Shown here piece after piece: positions 28,022 through 37,139 of a stretch of 58,259 nucleotides of DNA. Origin of the DNA: Thermomicrobiales bacterium (GTDB taxonomy: Bacteria > Chloroflexota > Chloroflexia > Thermomicrobiales > CADCWN01); contig JAUJMV010000034.1 of assembly GCA_030446685.1 (NCBI GenBank), positions 1-58,259 on the forward strand, in the 5' to 3' direction. The translations under genes were made by a program, and so were the position numbers. The stretch's first letter is position 1. Every line of letters starts with the position of its first letter. The notes under the pieces were generated by a model. That model saw only the letters and a program-made list of their open reading frames with translations. It had not been told where the DNA came from and did not search any database.

Positions 28022-29409
28022 ATGCAGGAGGGTTCCGTCTTGTTCGTCATCCTGGTGATCGGGTTCGCGCTCGCGCTCGCGGTCGGCGCGACCTGTCGCG
28101 CCGCGCGCTACGGCGCCAGCGGCATGACCGCCGGCATGGCCGCGATGATGGCCGCGATGGGGACCGGCCTGGCGGTCGGCTACGCGGCGGGCATGCTCTG
28201 GCACCTGGGGTGGGCGAACCTCGCCGGCGTGCTGGCGGGCGGCGTCCATGGCCTGTGGATGGGGCGGCGCTGGGGGCCGATGGCGGCCCTCGACGGCGCG
28301 GGCGGCGGCGTGATGGGCGGGTTGATGGGGCCGATGCTGGCGGTGATGCTGCTCTACCTGCCGACCAGCCTGGTGCTCACCGCGATCCTGATGCTCGCCC
28401 TGCAGCTGGCCTTCAGCGCCGGGGCCCTCTACCTGGTGGCCGCGGCGACCGGGGCGCCGACCGGGAGCGGCTGGCTGGGGCTGCTGGGGCGCGCGCTGGG
28501 GGCGGAGGCCGCGCCGACGGTCGCCGATGCCGGCCAGGACCACTACGCGGCGCTTGGCGTCCCGGTCGACGCGCCGGCGCCGGAGATCGCCGAGGCGTAC
28601 CTGGCGATCTCCCGCCGTGGCGCCGCGTCGCCCGAGCGGGCGGCGCGCGCGGCGACGGCCCTGGCCGTGCTCACCGACCCGGTGCGCCGCGCGCGGTACG
28701 ACGCGGCGCGGCTCGAAGACCTGGCCTGCTGCCCGCCCCAAGCGCCCGGCGGGGCTGGCGTGGGCGTCGACCGCGTGGCGCCGGGGAAACGGCCCCGGGG
28801 CAGGCGGGCGCGCGAGGAACAGGCCCGGCGCGAGGCCGCGGCCGCCCGCGCCGGGCGCCGCGAAGCGCTCAAGGTGGGGGCGCTGGTCGGCCTCGCCGCC
28901 CTCGCGCTCTTCGTGACCGGCCGGCAATTCTCGCCCTTCCCGGCGAGCGCGGCGGCGTCCCCGCCGTTTGCCCCGCGCGCCTCCACCGCGACCGTCCCCG
29001 CGCCGGCCGGCGCGGGCGGCGTCGCGCTCGGACCCAGACGCCCCTGCCGGGCTTGCCCGGCGCCGCGCCGACACCGGCGGCCGGCCCGACGCCCGCGTCC
29101 GGCGCGCCGACCGCCCCCGCCGGGCCGGCGGCGACCGGGGCGGTGCAGGAGGTGGCGCTGACGCTGAAGGATGGGCGCTACGAGCCGGGCTTGGTCGACG
29201 TCCAAGTCGGCGCGCCGGTCCGCCTGACGATCAAGGCCGTCGGCGATCCCGGTTGAGGGCAGGCCACACTCGTCCGAGGTCTCGGACAACGACTGACGCT
29301 GCGGGCCAACCAGACCAGCGCGGTGGAATTCATTCCCGGCCAGACCGGGGACTTCCGGATCAACTGCTCGATGAACATGCTCAAGGCCGCGACGCTGCGC
29401 GTGCGGTAG
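28022..29409 (+). CDS. Membrane/J-domain-like/cupredoxin fusion with in-frame TGA
   Basis: Start is ATG 28022, or TTG 28040, which has the better GGAGG spacing. Residues 1-160: a Met/Gly-rich set of helices (GMTAGMAAMMAAMGTG, VMGGLMGPMLAVMLLYL). Then a degenerate J-domain (DHYAALGVPVDAPAPEIAEAY, VLTDPVRRARYDAAR) without HPD, a basic stretch and another helix. After one frameshift near 29030 come a Pro/Ala-rich linker and a cupredoxin domain (ALTLKDGRYEPGLVDVQVGAPVRLTIKAVGDPG). The frame meets TGA at 29254-29256, where relatives (from memory) have Cys. It continues cleanly to FIPGQTGDFRINCSMNMLKAATLRVR and TAG at 29409. The C-terminal Cys and Met are copper ligands of the cupredoxin. The TGA may be selenocysteine, a true nonsense mutation or an error. 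Confidence 0.65.
29254..29287 (+). other. In-frame TGA with SECIS-like hairpin
   Basis: TGA at 29254-29256 in the cupredoxin frame. Fifteen bases later lies GTCCGAGGTCTCGGAC (29272-29287), a perfect stem with loop AGGTCT (5-bp stem) or GGTC (6 bp). The E. coli fdhF SECIS element has the same AGGUCU apical loop. The distance from TGA to the loop is about 20 bases, within the range accepted for bacterial SECIS elements. No selA/B/C/D gene is in the window. Confidence 0.4.
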
Positions 29410-29422
29410 GGGGGACACCCGC

Positions 29423-30139
29423 GTGGGACCGGAGGGGGTCGAGGCGGCGGTCGCCGCCGGCGGGCCGACGGCGACCTGGCTCGTGCTGGTCGCCGGTATC
29501 TTCATCGGCCTGACGCCGGGCGCCTACCTGGCCGGCCCGGCGGTCCTCGGCTACATCAACACCGGCGCCGGGCGGCGGGGGGCGCTGCCGCGCCGGGCGG
29601 CGGCCTACGTCGTCGGCGCCGCGATCCCGATGGCCGGGTTCGGCCTCCTCGTCGGCTTCTTCGGCGACGCGGTGCTGGCGGCCTTCAGCGAGCGCGCAGT
29701 CGCCTGGTACCTGCTGGTCGCGCTCGTCACCGGCCTCAACGGGCTGCTGCTCACCGGACTGCTGGTCGCGCGCCTCCCGGCGTATCTCCCCCGCCCCAAA
29801 CCGGTGACCACGACGCGCGGGGCCTTCCTGCTGGGGCTGCCCCTCGGGCTGGCGGCTTGCCCGGCCTGCACGCCGCTGCTCTTCCCGATCGCGACGCTGG
29901 CCGCCGTCAGCGGCGGCCCGCTCTACGGGGCGGGGCTCCTGTTCCTGTTCGGACTCGGGCGGGGTGTGCCGATCCTCGTCGGCGCGCTCTCGCTCGGGGC
30001 GCTGCAGCGCCTGCGCCGGTGGATCCCGGTCGGCCTCTCCGCGCAGCGGGTCGCCGGCTGGCTCCTGCTCGCGACGGCCGCGTTGTATCTCATCCAGGCC
30101 CTGCTGATCGGCGCGGGACGACCGGCGCTCTTCGCCTGA
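29423..30139 (+). CDS. CcdA-like membrane protein
   Basis: 238 residues, intact, GTG 29423, 13 bases after the cupredoxin gene. Six helices with CcdA symmetry. The second half carries GLPLGLAACPACTPLLFPIATLAA, a CPAC motif, whereas the equivalent first-half position (FIGLTPGAYLAG) has lost its cysteine. So it is unlikely to perform normal two-cysteine electron shuttling. It probably serves the upstream copper-binding protein in assembly or metal handling. Confidence 0.7.
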   Translation: MGPEGVEAAVAAGGPTATWLVLVAGIFIGLTPGAYLAGPAVLGYINTGAGRRGALPRRAAAYVVGAAIPMAGFGLLVGFFGDAVLAAFSERAVAWYLLVALVTGLNGLLLTGLLVARLPAYLPRPKPVTTTRGAFLLGLPLGLAACPACTPLLFPIATLAAVSGGPLYGAGLLFLFGLGRGVPILVGALSLGALQRLRRWIPVGLSAQRVAGWLLLATAALYLIQALLIGAGRPALFA

Positions 30140-30228
30140 AGCGGCCCGCCGACGGCGTGGCCGACCCGGGCGGCCGCGGTATCGCCCGCATCCTGTCCCG
30201 CGGGAGTGGTCCCCGCGCGCCCTCGCGC

Positions 30229-30269
30229 ACAGGGCTGGGCACGCGCTCCCCCGGCGTGCCCAGCCCTGT
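30229..30269 (+). terminator. Strong hairpin terminator
   Basis: A perfect 16-bp inverted repeat (ACAGGGCTGGGCACGC / GCGTGCCCAGCCCTGT) with a 9-base loop, 90 bases after the CcdA-like stop. It ends the copA operon. There is no T run. Confidence 0.6.
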
Positions 30270-31130
30270 AGCCGGCGCGGGGCCGACCGTGTTTCCTCCG
30301 ATACTCCTCCCCCTTCTATCCCGGCGCCGGCGCCGCGGGTGCTGAGCGCGCAGCGCCGACGGCGGCGGCCAGGGGCGAGGACGCGAGCATCAACTCCAGC
30401 GCCGAGCGCTCCGCTGCCGACGCCGCGCCGAACGCCCGGGCGCCCGGGCGCGAGGGAACCGCTCGCGGCGGCGCACGAGGGCCGGTTCCGCCATATGCCC
30501 TCATCGGCGCCGCCGAGCCGGCCATCACGCCAGCGACCGACGCGCGCCGCCCTTGCAGCCGGCGGAGTCGCGCCCACGAGTTCAGGAGGTCGGCGGCGAT
30601 GGGCCGGGCCATGCCGCGCGATCGAGTTCTCGCGGGCGCACCGCCAGTATCCCGCTGGAGAGGGGGTGAAGCACGGCAGGGGAAGTATCCTGGGCGCGGA
30701 CCCGGCGATACGCGCCTGCGGCACCGGCTGCCGGCGCCCAGGCGCTCACGTTCCCCGCCTCGGGAGCCGGGCTTCGGGCGGCCCAGGCGGGTGGATTGGC
30801 GCGCTGCCCCTCCCCCCAGTGCCTGCTCGCGACGTGGCGCCAGGCGCGAGGACCTGGTCGCGAGACGATTCCGGCTGGTCGCCTTCCGGCCGGGCGAAGG
30901 CTGCCCATTGCGCCGGCACAACGCGCCGATCGCCGCCGCGGCGCCGGGTCGCGCCGCCGCTGCTACTCGTGGGGCGGGACGGCGGCCGAAACCGCGCCCA
31001 AGAGGGCCGGCGGCACCAGTCCCCGCCTGCTTGGGCGCTGACGTTCCACGGCGTCGGGCTTTGCGGGCGGGCGCGCCACCACCGGCTCACGGGCCGGGTT
31101 CCCGGCCACGGCCTCTCCCGGGCGGGCGCG
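30270..31130. other. Intergenic region, no gene supported
   Basis: Open frames here have no recognisable motif and the composition of neighbouring shadow frames. Two short stretches around 30728 and 31025 share GCGCT(C/G)ACGTTCC, too little to call a repeat. Confidence 0.4.
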
Positions 31131-31810
31131 TCACGGCTGCCGCGCCATCCGCCGCTCCCGCCGCCCTGCCGGTTGCTCCGCCCCTGGCCGCCCTCGGAAG
31201 TGCAGGAGGAGGAGCGCGCCTCCGATCAGGGCGAACACGACGTTCAGCCAGAAGGTGTAGTCGATTTCGAAGCGCACCGTGTCACTCAGGGACGGCCGCG
31301 CGGTGGGCAAATGGCCGAGGGCAGCAAACACCAGATGCACCGTCACGCCGGCGGCCACCTTGCATGCGTACGGGAGGAGCGACAGGAACGCCGCGGAACG
31401 CCAGCCAAGGTATTTCGCGTGCAGGTAGATCACGGTCGTCGCCACCAGGTCCGCGCCGAGGAAGGTGAAGAATCGGGGACGAAGACTGAGATGAAGTCGG
31501 CGACCGTGAACCCGAAGAGAATTTCCTTGTAGCCCATCTTCCATTCCATGAAAAATGCGTCCGCGATCGCCTGCCAGCCCGCCAGCGAGGTGAGCTTGTC
31601 GCGCCAGTTCCCGCGTCCGGTGACCGCGCCCTCACGTTGCGCGCCCCCTTCCGCGCGGCGCTGCCGCTCCGCATGCTCGCGGGCCGTCGGCGCACGGATC
31701 ACGAGCACCTGGAGGCCGGCGGAGATGAGGTGCCCGAACGCGAGCGCCCAGAACGTCTTCCACAGGAGCCCCCCGCCGATCTGCACCGCCGCCAGAACTC
31801 GCTCCATCAC
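31131..31810 (-). pseudogene. Permease (pfam03773, YraQ/ArsP-like) remnant
   Basis: ATG 31810. Two overlapping frames give MERVLAAVQIGGGLLWKTFWALAFGHLISAGLQVLV, then WKMGYKEILFGFTVADFISVFVP, and after a frame change near 31465, FFTFLGADLVATTVIYLHAKYLGWRSAAFL and FEIDYTFWLNVVFALIGGALL. Each piece matches in order a long permease of this family. However, the central part of the first half (with its SSCSYAA motif) and the loop before the second half are missing. Only about 225 residues remain of roughly 350-450. I read it as an internally deleted, non-functional gene. Confidence 0.6.
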
Positions 31811-31918
31811 GCGCCCCTCCCGTTCCTTCCTGTCCTTGCCGCCGATCAGGCGCCTCGCGTGGGGCGTCGCCGTGTTGCGCCGACCGGCGCTCGCGGCGTT
31901 GCCGCAGACAAAGGCACC

Positions 31919-31959
31919 TTGCCAAGCTACGTGATACTATAGTACTATCATCAATGGTA
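31919..31959 (+). promoter_or_regulatory. Promoter with embedded BlaI/CopY-type operator, copy 7
   Basis: -35 TTGCCA (31919-31924), 18 bp, -10 TACTAT (31943-31948), which is the first half of the operator TACTATCATCAATGGTA (31943-31959). This has the same geometry as the copA promoter. It points to the DsbD-like/redoxin/glutaredoxin operon starting at 32312, leaving a leader of about 350 bases. It also lies 130 bases upstream of the divergent permease remnant. Confidence 0.75.
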
Positions 31960-32311
31960 GAAAGCCCATCGGGCGCGGAGCGGCGGAGAGCGAGGGCGGT
32001 CGCGCCGTCAAGTGTGGCAGTCCGCCGCTGCCCGGCCGGTCGCTGGAGGGAGGGCCGACCGCCCGACAGCTGGAACGCCCGCGTGACCAGCGACCGCCGC
32101 GATAGGTTGCCCGGCGCGACACCTTTCCACCACCTCCCAGCCCGCCCGCGAGCGCCCGTGCTCGCGGGTGACCGACGAGCCGCGTCGGCGCCGCCCCGCC
32201 AGGCCCTCGCCTGGGAACGCCGCAGAAGTTTGAGGTTCGCCGTGATAGCGTCCGCCGTCACCGAGCTCCCGCCACGTCGCGGTTCCCGCCGCGGGGAAGG
32301 TCCGGCGCCCC

Positions 32312-33253
32312 GTGGATAGCGGCATCTTCTTCGGCGGCTCCCTGATCGCGGCCGTCGTCGCCGGCGCGATCGCGCTGTTCGCACCCTGCTGCATCTCGGT
32401 GATGCTCCCCGCCTACTTCGCCGGCTCCTTCCAGAACCGCCGCCTTCTGGCCGCCATGACCTTCCTCTTCGCGGCCGGGATCGCGTCCGTCATCCTGCCG
32501 ATCGCCATGGGCGCGGCGGTCCTGCGGCGGCTCCTGGTCGCCGGACACGCCCCGATCTATGTCGCGGGGGGGCTGGTGATGCGCGGACTGGCGGCCTATA
32601 CGCTGCTCGGGGGACAGATCCACCTGCCGATGCCTGGGCGACGGGCGGGCGGGAAGGCCGGTCCGTTGAGCGTCTACTCGCTCGGTGTCTTTTCGGGCGT
32701 CGCCAGCTCGTGCTGCGCCCCGGTGCTCGCCGGCGTGATCGCGCTGGCCGGGGTGGCGTCGTCGTTCGGGCTCGCGCTCGGGCTCGGCCTGGCCTACGTG
32801 CTCGGGATGGTCGCGCCGCTCTTCGCCATCTCGCTCCTGTGGGAACGCATCGACTGGCGCTCCAGCCGGCTCTTCCGCCCCCGCGCCTTCACCTGGCGGC
32901 TGGGCCGCTTCCGGCGCACGCTCACCGCCACGAACCTCGCCAGCGGGCTGTTGCTGGCGGCGATCGGCGCCGCGACCATCTGGATCGGCCTGACCAGCGA
33001 GGCGATGCCGGCCTCCGGCGGCTGGCAGGCGCGGGTGGCGATCCGCCTGCAGGGGTATGGCCGGACCATCACCGACATCTTCTCGTGGGTCCCGGCGTGG
33101 GCCGTGGCCCTCGCCCTCGTGCTCCTCGTCGCCCTCCTGGCCTGGCGGGCCCTCCGCCAGGTGGGCTGGATCGCCGCGCGCGGCGAGGCGCCGATGGAAG
33201 CGGGGGAGCGCGTAACGACAAAGGAGGACACCCTTGAGCACCGGCACGCATAA
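32312..33253 (+). CDS. DsbD-like membrane thiol transporter
   Basis: 313 residues, intact, GTG 32312 after GGGGAAGG. Helices carry ALFAPCCISVMLPAYFAGSFQ and GVASSCCAPVLAGVIALAG: one CC pair in each half, the DsbD/CcdA layout but with paired cysteines. A long segment follows with three more helices. It overlaps the next gene by 20 bases. Likely role: bring reductant across the membrane to the redoxin encoded next. Confidence 0.8.
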   Translation: MDSGIFFGGSLIAAVVAGAIALFAPCCISVMLPAYFAGSFQNRRLLAAMTFLFAAGIASVILPIAMGAAVLRRLLVAGHAPIYVAGGLVMRGLAAYTLLGGQIHLPMPGRRAGGKAGPLSVYSLGVFSGVASSCCAPVLAGVIALAGVASSFGLALGLGLAYVLGMVAPLFAISLLWERIDWRSSRLFRPRAFTWRLGRFRRTLTATNLASGLLLAAIGAATIWIGLTSEAMPASGGWQARVAIRLQGYGRTITDIFSWVPAWAVALALVLLVALLAWRALRQVGWIAARGEAPMEAGERVTTKEDTLEHRHA

Positions 33254-33968
33254 GCAGACCGGCACGAGCGCGGCCACCCCGCCGTCACGCCCACGCCCAG
33301 GCCGTTCCCTGGAGAAATCCCGCCACCAGCCGCAGCGTGGTGGCCTGAGCGGCGGCATCAAGGCCGCCATCGTTGTCGCGCTGGTCATCGTGGGGCTGGG
33401 CCTGATCTTCGCGCGCAACAACGCGGGGATTTCCTCCTCGGCGGGCCGGTCGGGGGGCAAGTATCCCTACCAGGTCGGCCAGCCGGGTCCGGGCGCCCCG
33501 GCGCCCCCGATCCGGCTCCCGGCGACCAACGGTGGCACGTTCGACCTCGCCGCCCTGCGCGGCCAGACCGTGCTGCTGTACTTTCAGGAGGGGATCATGT
33601 GCCAGCCATGCTGGGATCAGATCGCGGCGATCGAGGCGCAGCGGGGCGAGTTCGAGGCGCTCGGCATCGACCGGATCGTCAGCATCACGACTGATCCGCT
33701 CGACGCGCTCCGGCAGAAGGTCGCGAACGAGCGGATCACCATCCCGGTGCTCTCGGACCCCGACCTCCGCGTTTCCAAGGCGTACCAAGCCAATCTGTAC
33801 GGGATGATGGGCGCCTCGCGAGACGGTCATAGCTTCATCCTGATCGATAAGGAGGGGACCATCGCGTGGCGCGCGGACTACGGCGGCGCGCCCAAGTACA
33901 CGATGTACGTGCCGGTGCCGGACCTGATCGCCGACCTCCGCGACGGCCTCGCCGAGGGGTCGCGGTAG
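33234..33968 (+). CDS. Membrane-anchored peroxiredoxin-like (redoxin) protein
   Basis: 244 residues, TTG 33234 after AAAGGAGG, inside the end of the preceding gene. Basic N-terminus, one anchor helix (AAIVVALVIVGLGLIFA), then a redoxin domain: PGAPAPPIRLPATNGG, LLYFQEGIMCQPCWDQI (CxxC), ITIPVLSDPD, SFILIDKEGTIAWRADYGG. The CQPC site in place of a peroxiredoxin T-x-x-C suggests thiol-disulfide exchange. It is extracytoplasmic. Confidence 0.82.
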   Translation: MSTGTHKQTGTSAATPPSRPRPGRSLEKSRHQPQRGGLSGGIKAAIVVALVIVGLGLIFARNNAGISSSAGRSGGKYPYQVGQPGPGAPAPPIRLPATNGGTFDLAALRGQTVLLYFQEGIMCQPCWDQIAAIEAQRGEFEALGIDRIVSITTDPLDALRQKVANERITIPVLSDPDLRVSKAYQANLYGMMGASRDGHSFILIDKEGTIAWRADYGGAPKYTMYVPVPDLIADLRDGLAEGSR

Positions 33969-33971
33969 GCC

Positions 33972-34241
33972 ATGGACGTCGTCGTGCTGACACAGGAGAA
34001 CTGCGCGTTCTGCGAGCTGGCCAAGGAAATACTGGCCCGTCTCGCGGCCGAATACCCGCTCACGGTGGCGACCCTCGACCTCGGTTCGCCCGAGGGACAG
34101 GCACTGGCCCTGCGCGACGGCGTCCTGTTCCCGCCGGGCATCTTCCTCGATGGCGCAGCCTTCTCGTACGGCCGCCCGTCGGAGCGCAAGCTCCGGCGCG
34201 AGTTGGACCGGCGATGCGGACCCGCGCGGAGCGCGACGTAA
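33972..34241 (+). CDS. Glutaredoxin-like protein
   Basis: 89 residues, ATG 33972, 3 bases after the redoxin stop. VVVLTQENCAFCELAKEIL holds the CAFC active site. LFPPGIFLDGAAFSYGRPSERKLRREL is the C-terminal half of the fold with the cis-proline region. Cytoplasmic thiol reductant; completes a three-gene redox operon. Confidence 0.82.
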   Translation: MDVVVLTQENCAFCELAKEILARLAAEYPLTVATLDLGSPEGQALALRDGVLFPPGIFLDGAAFSYGRPSERKLRRELDRRCGPARSAT

Positions 34242-34864
34242 TGGGAGCGACGCGGTTCCGGCGGGATCGGTGGACGACTCCCGCCCCCGTCGGCTCCCGT
34301 CCGGTCGCGTCTCGCGCCGGTTCGTCTACTCGGAGGGAGCGAGGCGGTCGCGTGTTCTCCCCGCGACGAAGCGGCGCTCGCGCCGTGATTCCTGCCGGTG
34401 TCACCAGTACCCCGAACATGTCTCCGCTGATCCGCCGCGGTCGCGTCGCCGCGAACGGGCAAGACCGCCGCCCGCGAGACAGTTGGTTCGGTCGCGTAAA
34501 CCAACGTCACGCCGACGCATCGTCACTTGCGCACGATGCAGTCCTGAGTTTTGGAACCTATGCATGGGGGAGTGATGCCCGACGACGGCCGCCACGCCTC
34601 CGCGACCGCAAACCGACCGCCGTGAGGCGCTTCCCCTACCGGCCCGTTTCAGGGGGCGTCCGACCCCTTTCCGACGCTGCGGTAACGCGAGGAGATCCCC
34701 TGCAGGTGTCGCAGAGCGCTCCCCCGGTTGGGTGTGCTTCCTCAAGCGACAGGCGTCACCGGGCTTCAGCGCCCGCGCGATCTCGCTTAGCGGCTGCGTC
34801 GCGGGGACTGCGGCGGGTAGCCCCCGGGCGGGCGCCCGTGGCATGCATCCGCTCCGTCGGTTGC
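34242..34864. other. Intergenic region, no gene supported
   Basis: No frame shows a recognisable domain or a convincing ribosome site. No operator copy is present. Confidence 0.4.
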
Positions 34865-36148
34865 CTACTCGTGGATCCAGACCGGTAGCCCGACGTAACC
34901 CCAGTCGTAGAGCCACTTCGCGGCCCAGACCGGCGCGCCCACACAGCCGTGGCTGCTCGGCCGGATGCCGAAGTTGTTGTGCCAGTAGACCCCGTGGATC
35001 GCGTCCCCCGCGTTGTCGAAGTACATGATCCAGGGCACGTCGGGCTGGTAGTAGGCTCCGCCCGGCAGGTCTGGATCGGGACCGGTCAGATCCTGACTGG
35101 CCCGCATCGTGTGGACGTAGAACGTGCCGCGCGGCGTCTCCCAACTGGGCTTGCCCGAGATGATCGCCACGTCGAAGACGATCTGGCCGTCCTCCCAGGC
35201 GTACGGGTGCTGCTGGCCGATGTCCACCTCGATGTACCAGCGCCCCAGGCCCGGGCGCGGCTCGTCCGATGACGGCGGTGGGGGTGGCGCCGGGGTCGGC
35301 GTCGGCGTGGCGGTCGGGATCGGCGTCGGGGTCCAGAAGATCCGCTCCTCGTAGTCCGGCGCGCCCTCCTTGCGCGGTGCGGCGTCGAACTTCAAACCGC
35401 GCTCGATCGCGATCTGGCGGCCCAACTGCCCCAGCAGCACGTCATACGGCGCCTGGTTCTCCGGGTGCAACTCGAAGCGGTTGCGCTCGAAATACTGGAC
35501 CGTGTAGACCTTGCCGTCGGTCGGGCTCTTCTCCAGGAATTCCTCGCTGATCGGGTAGCCGTGCCGCGCCAGCCCGCCGAAGGCGTTCCAGTGGGCCGGG
35601 AACGTCCCCTTCAGCGTGTGCTTCGACTCCGGGAAGTAATGGCCGCCCTCGGGAGTGGCGTTGGCCGCCTCGACCGGCTTGAGCGCGGGGTGGCCGACGA
35701 TCCGCGCGCCCATCGTCCGGCCGAGATGCCCGAGCAGCACCCGCCACTCCTGCGGGTTCTCGGGGTGGTGCTCGAAGCGGGCGCGCTCGAAGTACTGCAC
35801 GCGGTAGACCTTGCCGTCGGTCGGGCTGACCTCGCTGAATGCCTCGGTCAGCGGGTAGCCATAAGCCGGCAGCGCGCCGTTCTTCCGCCAGTAATCCAGG
35901 AAGGGCTGGCCGACGTTATGCCCCGTCTCGGGGAAGAACACCGTTGCCGGTGGTGCCGCATTGACCATCGTCATCGGCAGCAAGAGCGCCGCCAGCAGCA
36001 CCACCAGACTGCCAAACAGCGGAAGTCCCTGGCGCCCCACTCGCCCCCCGCCTGCTTCGTGCGCCCCGTCCGCTGATGAGGGGCATCCCGGCGCGAGCCC
36101 GGTCACCCTCCCTGCCGGATGGTCAGTTTGCGCGGGAGCAGGGGGCAC
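34865..36148 (-). CDS. L,D-transpeptidase with two N-terminal repeats
   Basis: 427 residues, intact. A signal/anchor (LFGSLVVLLAALLLPMTMVNA) is followed by two repeats of about 85 residues, each FFPETGHN or YFPESKHT...FW, G.PAYGYPLTE or ARHGYPISE, then SPTDGKVY.VQYFER. A Pro/Thr-rich linker follows. The YkuD domain has FDNAGDAIHGVYWHNNFGIRPSSHGCVG, with catalytic His and SHGC cysteine. Such enzymes crosslink cell-wall peptides or attach proteins. The gene has no operator copy and probably is a housekeeping neighbour. Confidence 0.9.
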   Translation of the reverse strand: MPPAPAQTDHPAGRVTGLAPGCPSSADGAHEAGGGRVGRQGLPLFGSLVVLLAALLLPMTMVNAAPPATVFFPETGHNVGQPFLDYWRKNGALPAYGYPLTEAFSEVSPTDGKVYRVQYFERARFEHHPENPQEWRVLLGHLGRTMGARIVGHPALKPVEAANATPEGGHYFPESKHTLKGTFPAHWNAFGGLARHGYPISEEFLEKSPTDGKVYTVQYFERNRFELHPENQAPYDVLLGQLGRQIAIERGLKFDAAPRKEGAPDYEERIFWTPTPIPTATPTPTPAPPPPPSSDEPRPGLGRWYIEVDIGQQHPYAWEDGQIVFDVAIISGKPSWETPRGTFYVHTMRASQDLTGPDPDLPGGAYYQPDVPWIMYFDNAGDAIHGVYWHNNFGIRPSSHGCVGAPVWAAKWLYDWGYVGLPVWIHE

Positions 36149-36209
36149 GAGGCCCGCTGGCTCCCGACCTCAAGCAGCTGACTTCGTCGATTTTGAGGAC
36201 CGCGACGGG

Positions 36210-36782
36210 TCAGGTCGACAGCTTGACGGCTTGACCCGGATTGAAGGCGGTGCGTTGGGTGATCGCGCTGGTATCCACGATCACCTGGTCCCCGGTCACG
36301 GTGATCGCCATCAAGTCGAGCGGGCGGGGCGCCGGCCCGGCGATGCGGACACCGTGGCGATCATAGATCGAGCCGTGGCAGGGACACTGGAATTGGTCCG
36401 CCGGCGCATTCCACGGCACCGTGCAACCGAGGTGGGTGCACTTCCAATAGAGCGCCAGCGCGCCGTCCTCGTTGTTGATCAGCCAGAATTTGCCGTCGCG
36501 ATTGACGACCGGCGCCGCCCCCGGCGCCGGGATGTCGGCGCGCTTGAGCGGGATCGTGCCGCCGAATTTCCCGATCTTGGTCGGCCAGAAGAAGGCGACG
36601 AAGCCCGCCGCCGCCTCGGCCAGGAAGAAGGTCGAAGCACCGACCACCGTCCAGCGCAGGAAGTCGCGCCGCGACGTGCGCGGCGAGGAGTCGTAGTGTC
36701 CTGGGATCAGATCCGCCAAGCGCGGCGCCATCGTGGCGACGAGCGCCGCGCGCCATACTCGCGAACGTAGCATCCGCAGCAT
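36210..36782 (-). CDS. TAT-exported Rieske [2Fe-2S] protein
   Basis: 190 residues from ATG 36782 after GAGTGAGG; the frame stays open upstream to 37100. TSRRDFLRW is a twin-arginine signal, then a helix (STFFLAEAAAGFVAFFW). Cluster motifs: YWKCTHLGCTVPW and FQCPCHGSIYD, the two CxH pairs plus disulfide cysteines. Rieske proteins accept electrons from quinol in bc-type complexes; no cytochrome b gene is nearby. The leader from the predicted promoter at 37106 is about 315 bases. Confidence 0.9.
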   Translation of the reverse strand: MLRMLRSRVWRAALVATMAPRLADLIPGHYDSSPRTSRRDFLRWTVVGASTFFLAEAAAGFVAFFWPTKIGKFGGTIPLKRADIPAPGAAPVVNRDGKFWLINNEDGALALYWKCTHLGCTVPWNAPADQFQCPCHGSIYDRHGVRIAGPAPRPLDLMAITVTGDQVIVDTSAITQRTAFNPGQAVKLST

Positions 36783-37105
36783 CGGGTTCCTCACTCCCTC
36801 GATTTCGCGCCGGCCGATGGTGACCGGCGTGCGCGCGACCATCGTTCGCCGCGGCCCGGCCGCCCCCCGTCCGGCCGGGCCGCGAGTGGATCCACCACCG
36901 TCGCTTGGCCGGGTTACGGCGGCCTGTCGCCCGGTTATCGGTCTCGCCGAGCGTCTCCCGGTCGATGGCGCCGCGCCCGGCAGTCGTGGAGTGGCCGGGG
37001 AGCGCGTGCGTCCCCCCGGCGACCTCCTCTGCCACGCCCACGGAGGCCGAGCGCCTCTGAACATCTCAGTGACCGCGTTCGCCGCGGCCCGACCGCCCAA
37101 GATCG

Positions 37106-37139
37106 ATTATACACTGTAATAGTACTATCGGCAATAGTA
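37106..37139 (-). promoter_or_regulatory. Rieske gene promoter with embedded operator, copy 8
   Basis: On the minus strand TACTATTGCCGATAGTA (37123-37139) contains -35 TTGCCG. A 17-bp spacer is followed by a consensus -10 TATAAT (37106-37111). It faces the Rieske gene. Confidence 0.82.

Noticed and set aside
31954..32319. Plus-strand frame starting inside operator copy 7, a possible leaderless gene
   Set aside because: No recognisable domain and Arg/Pro-rich composition like other shadow frames; treated as leader.
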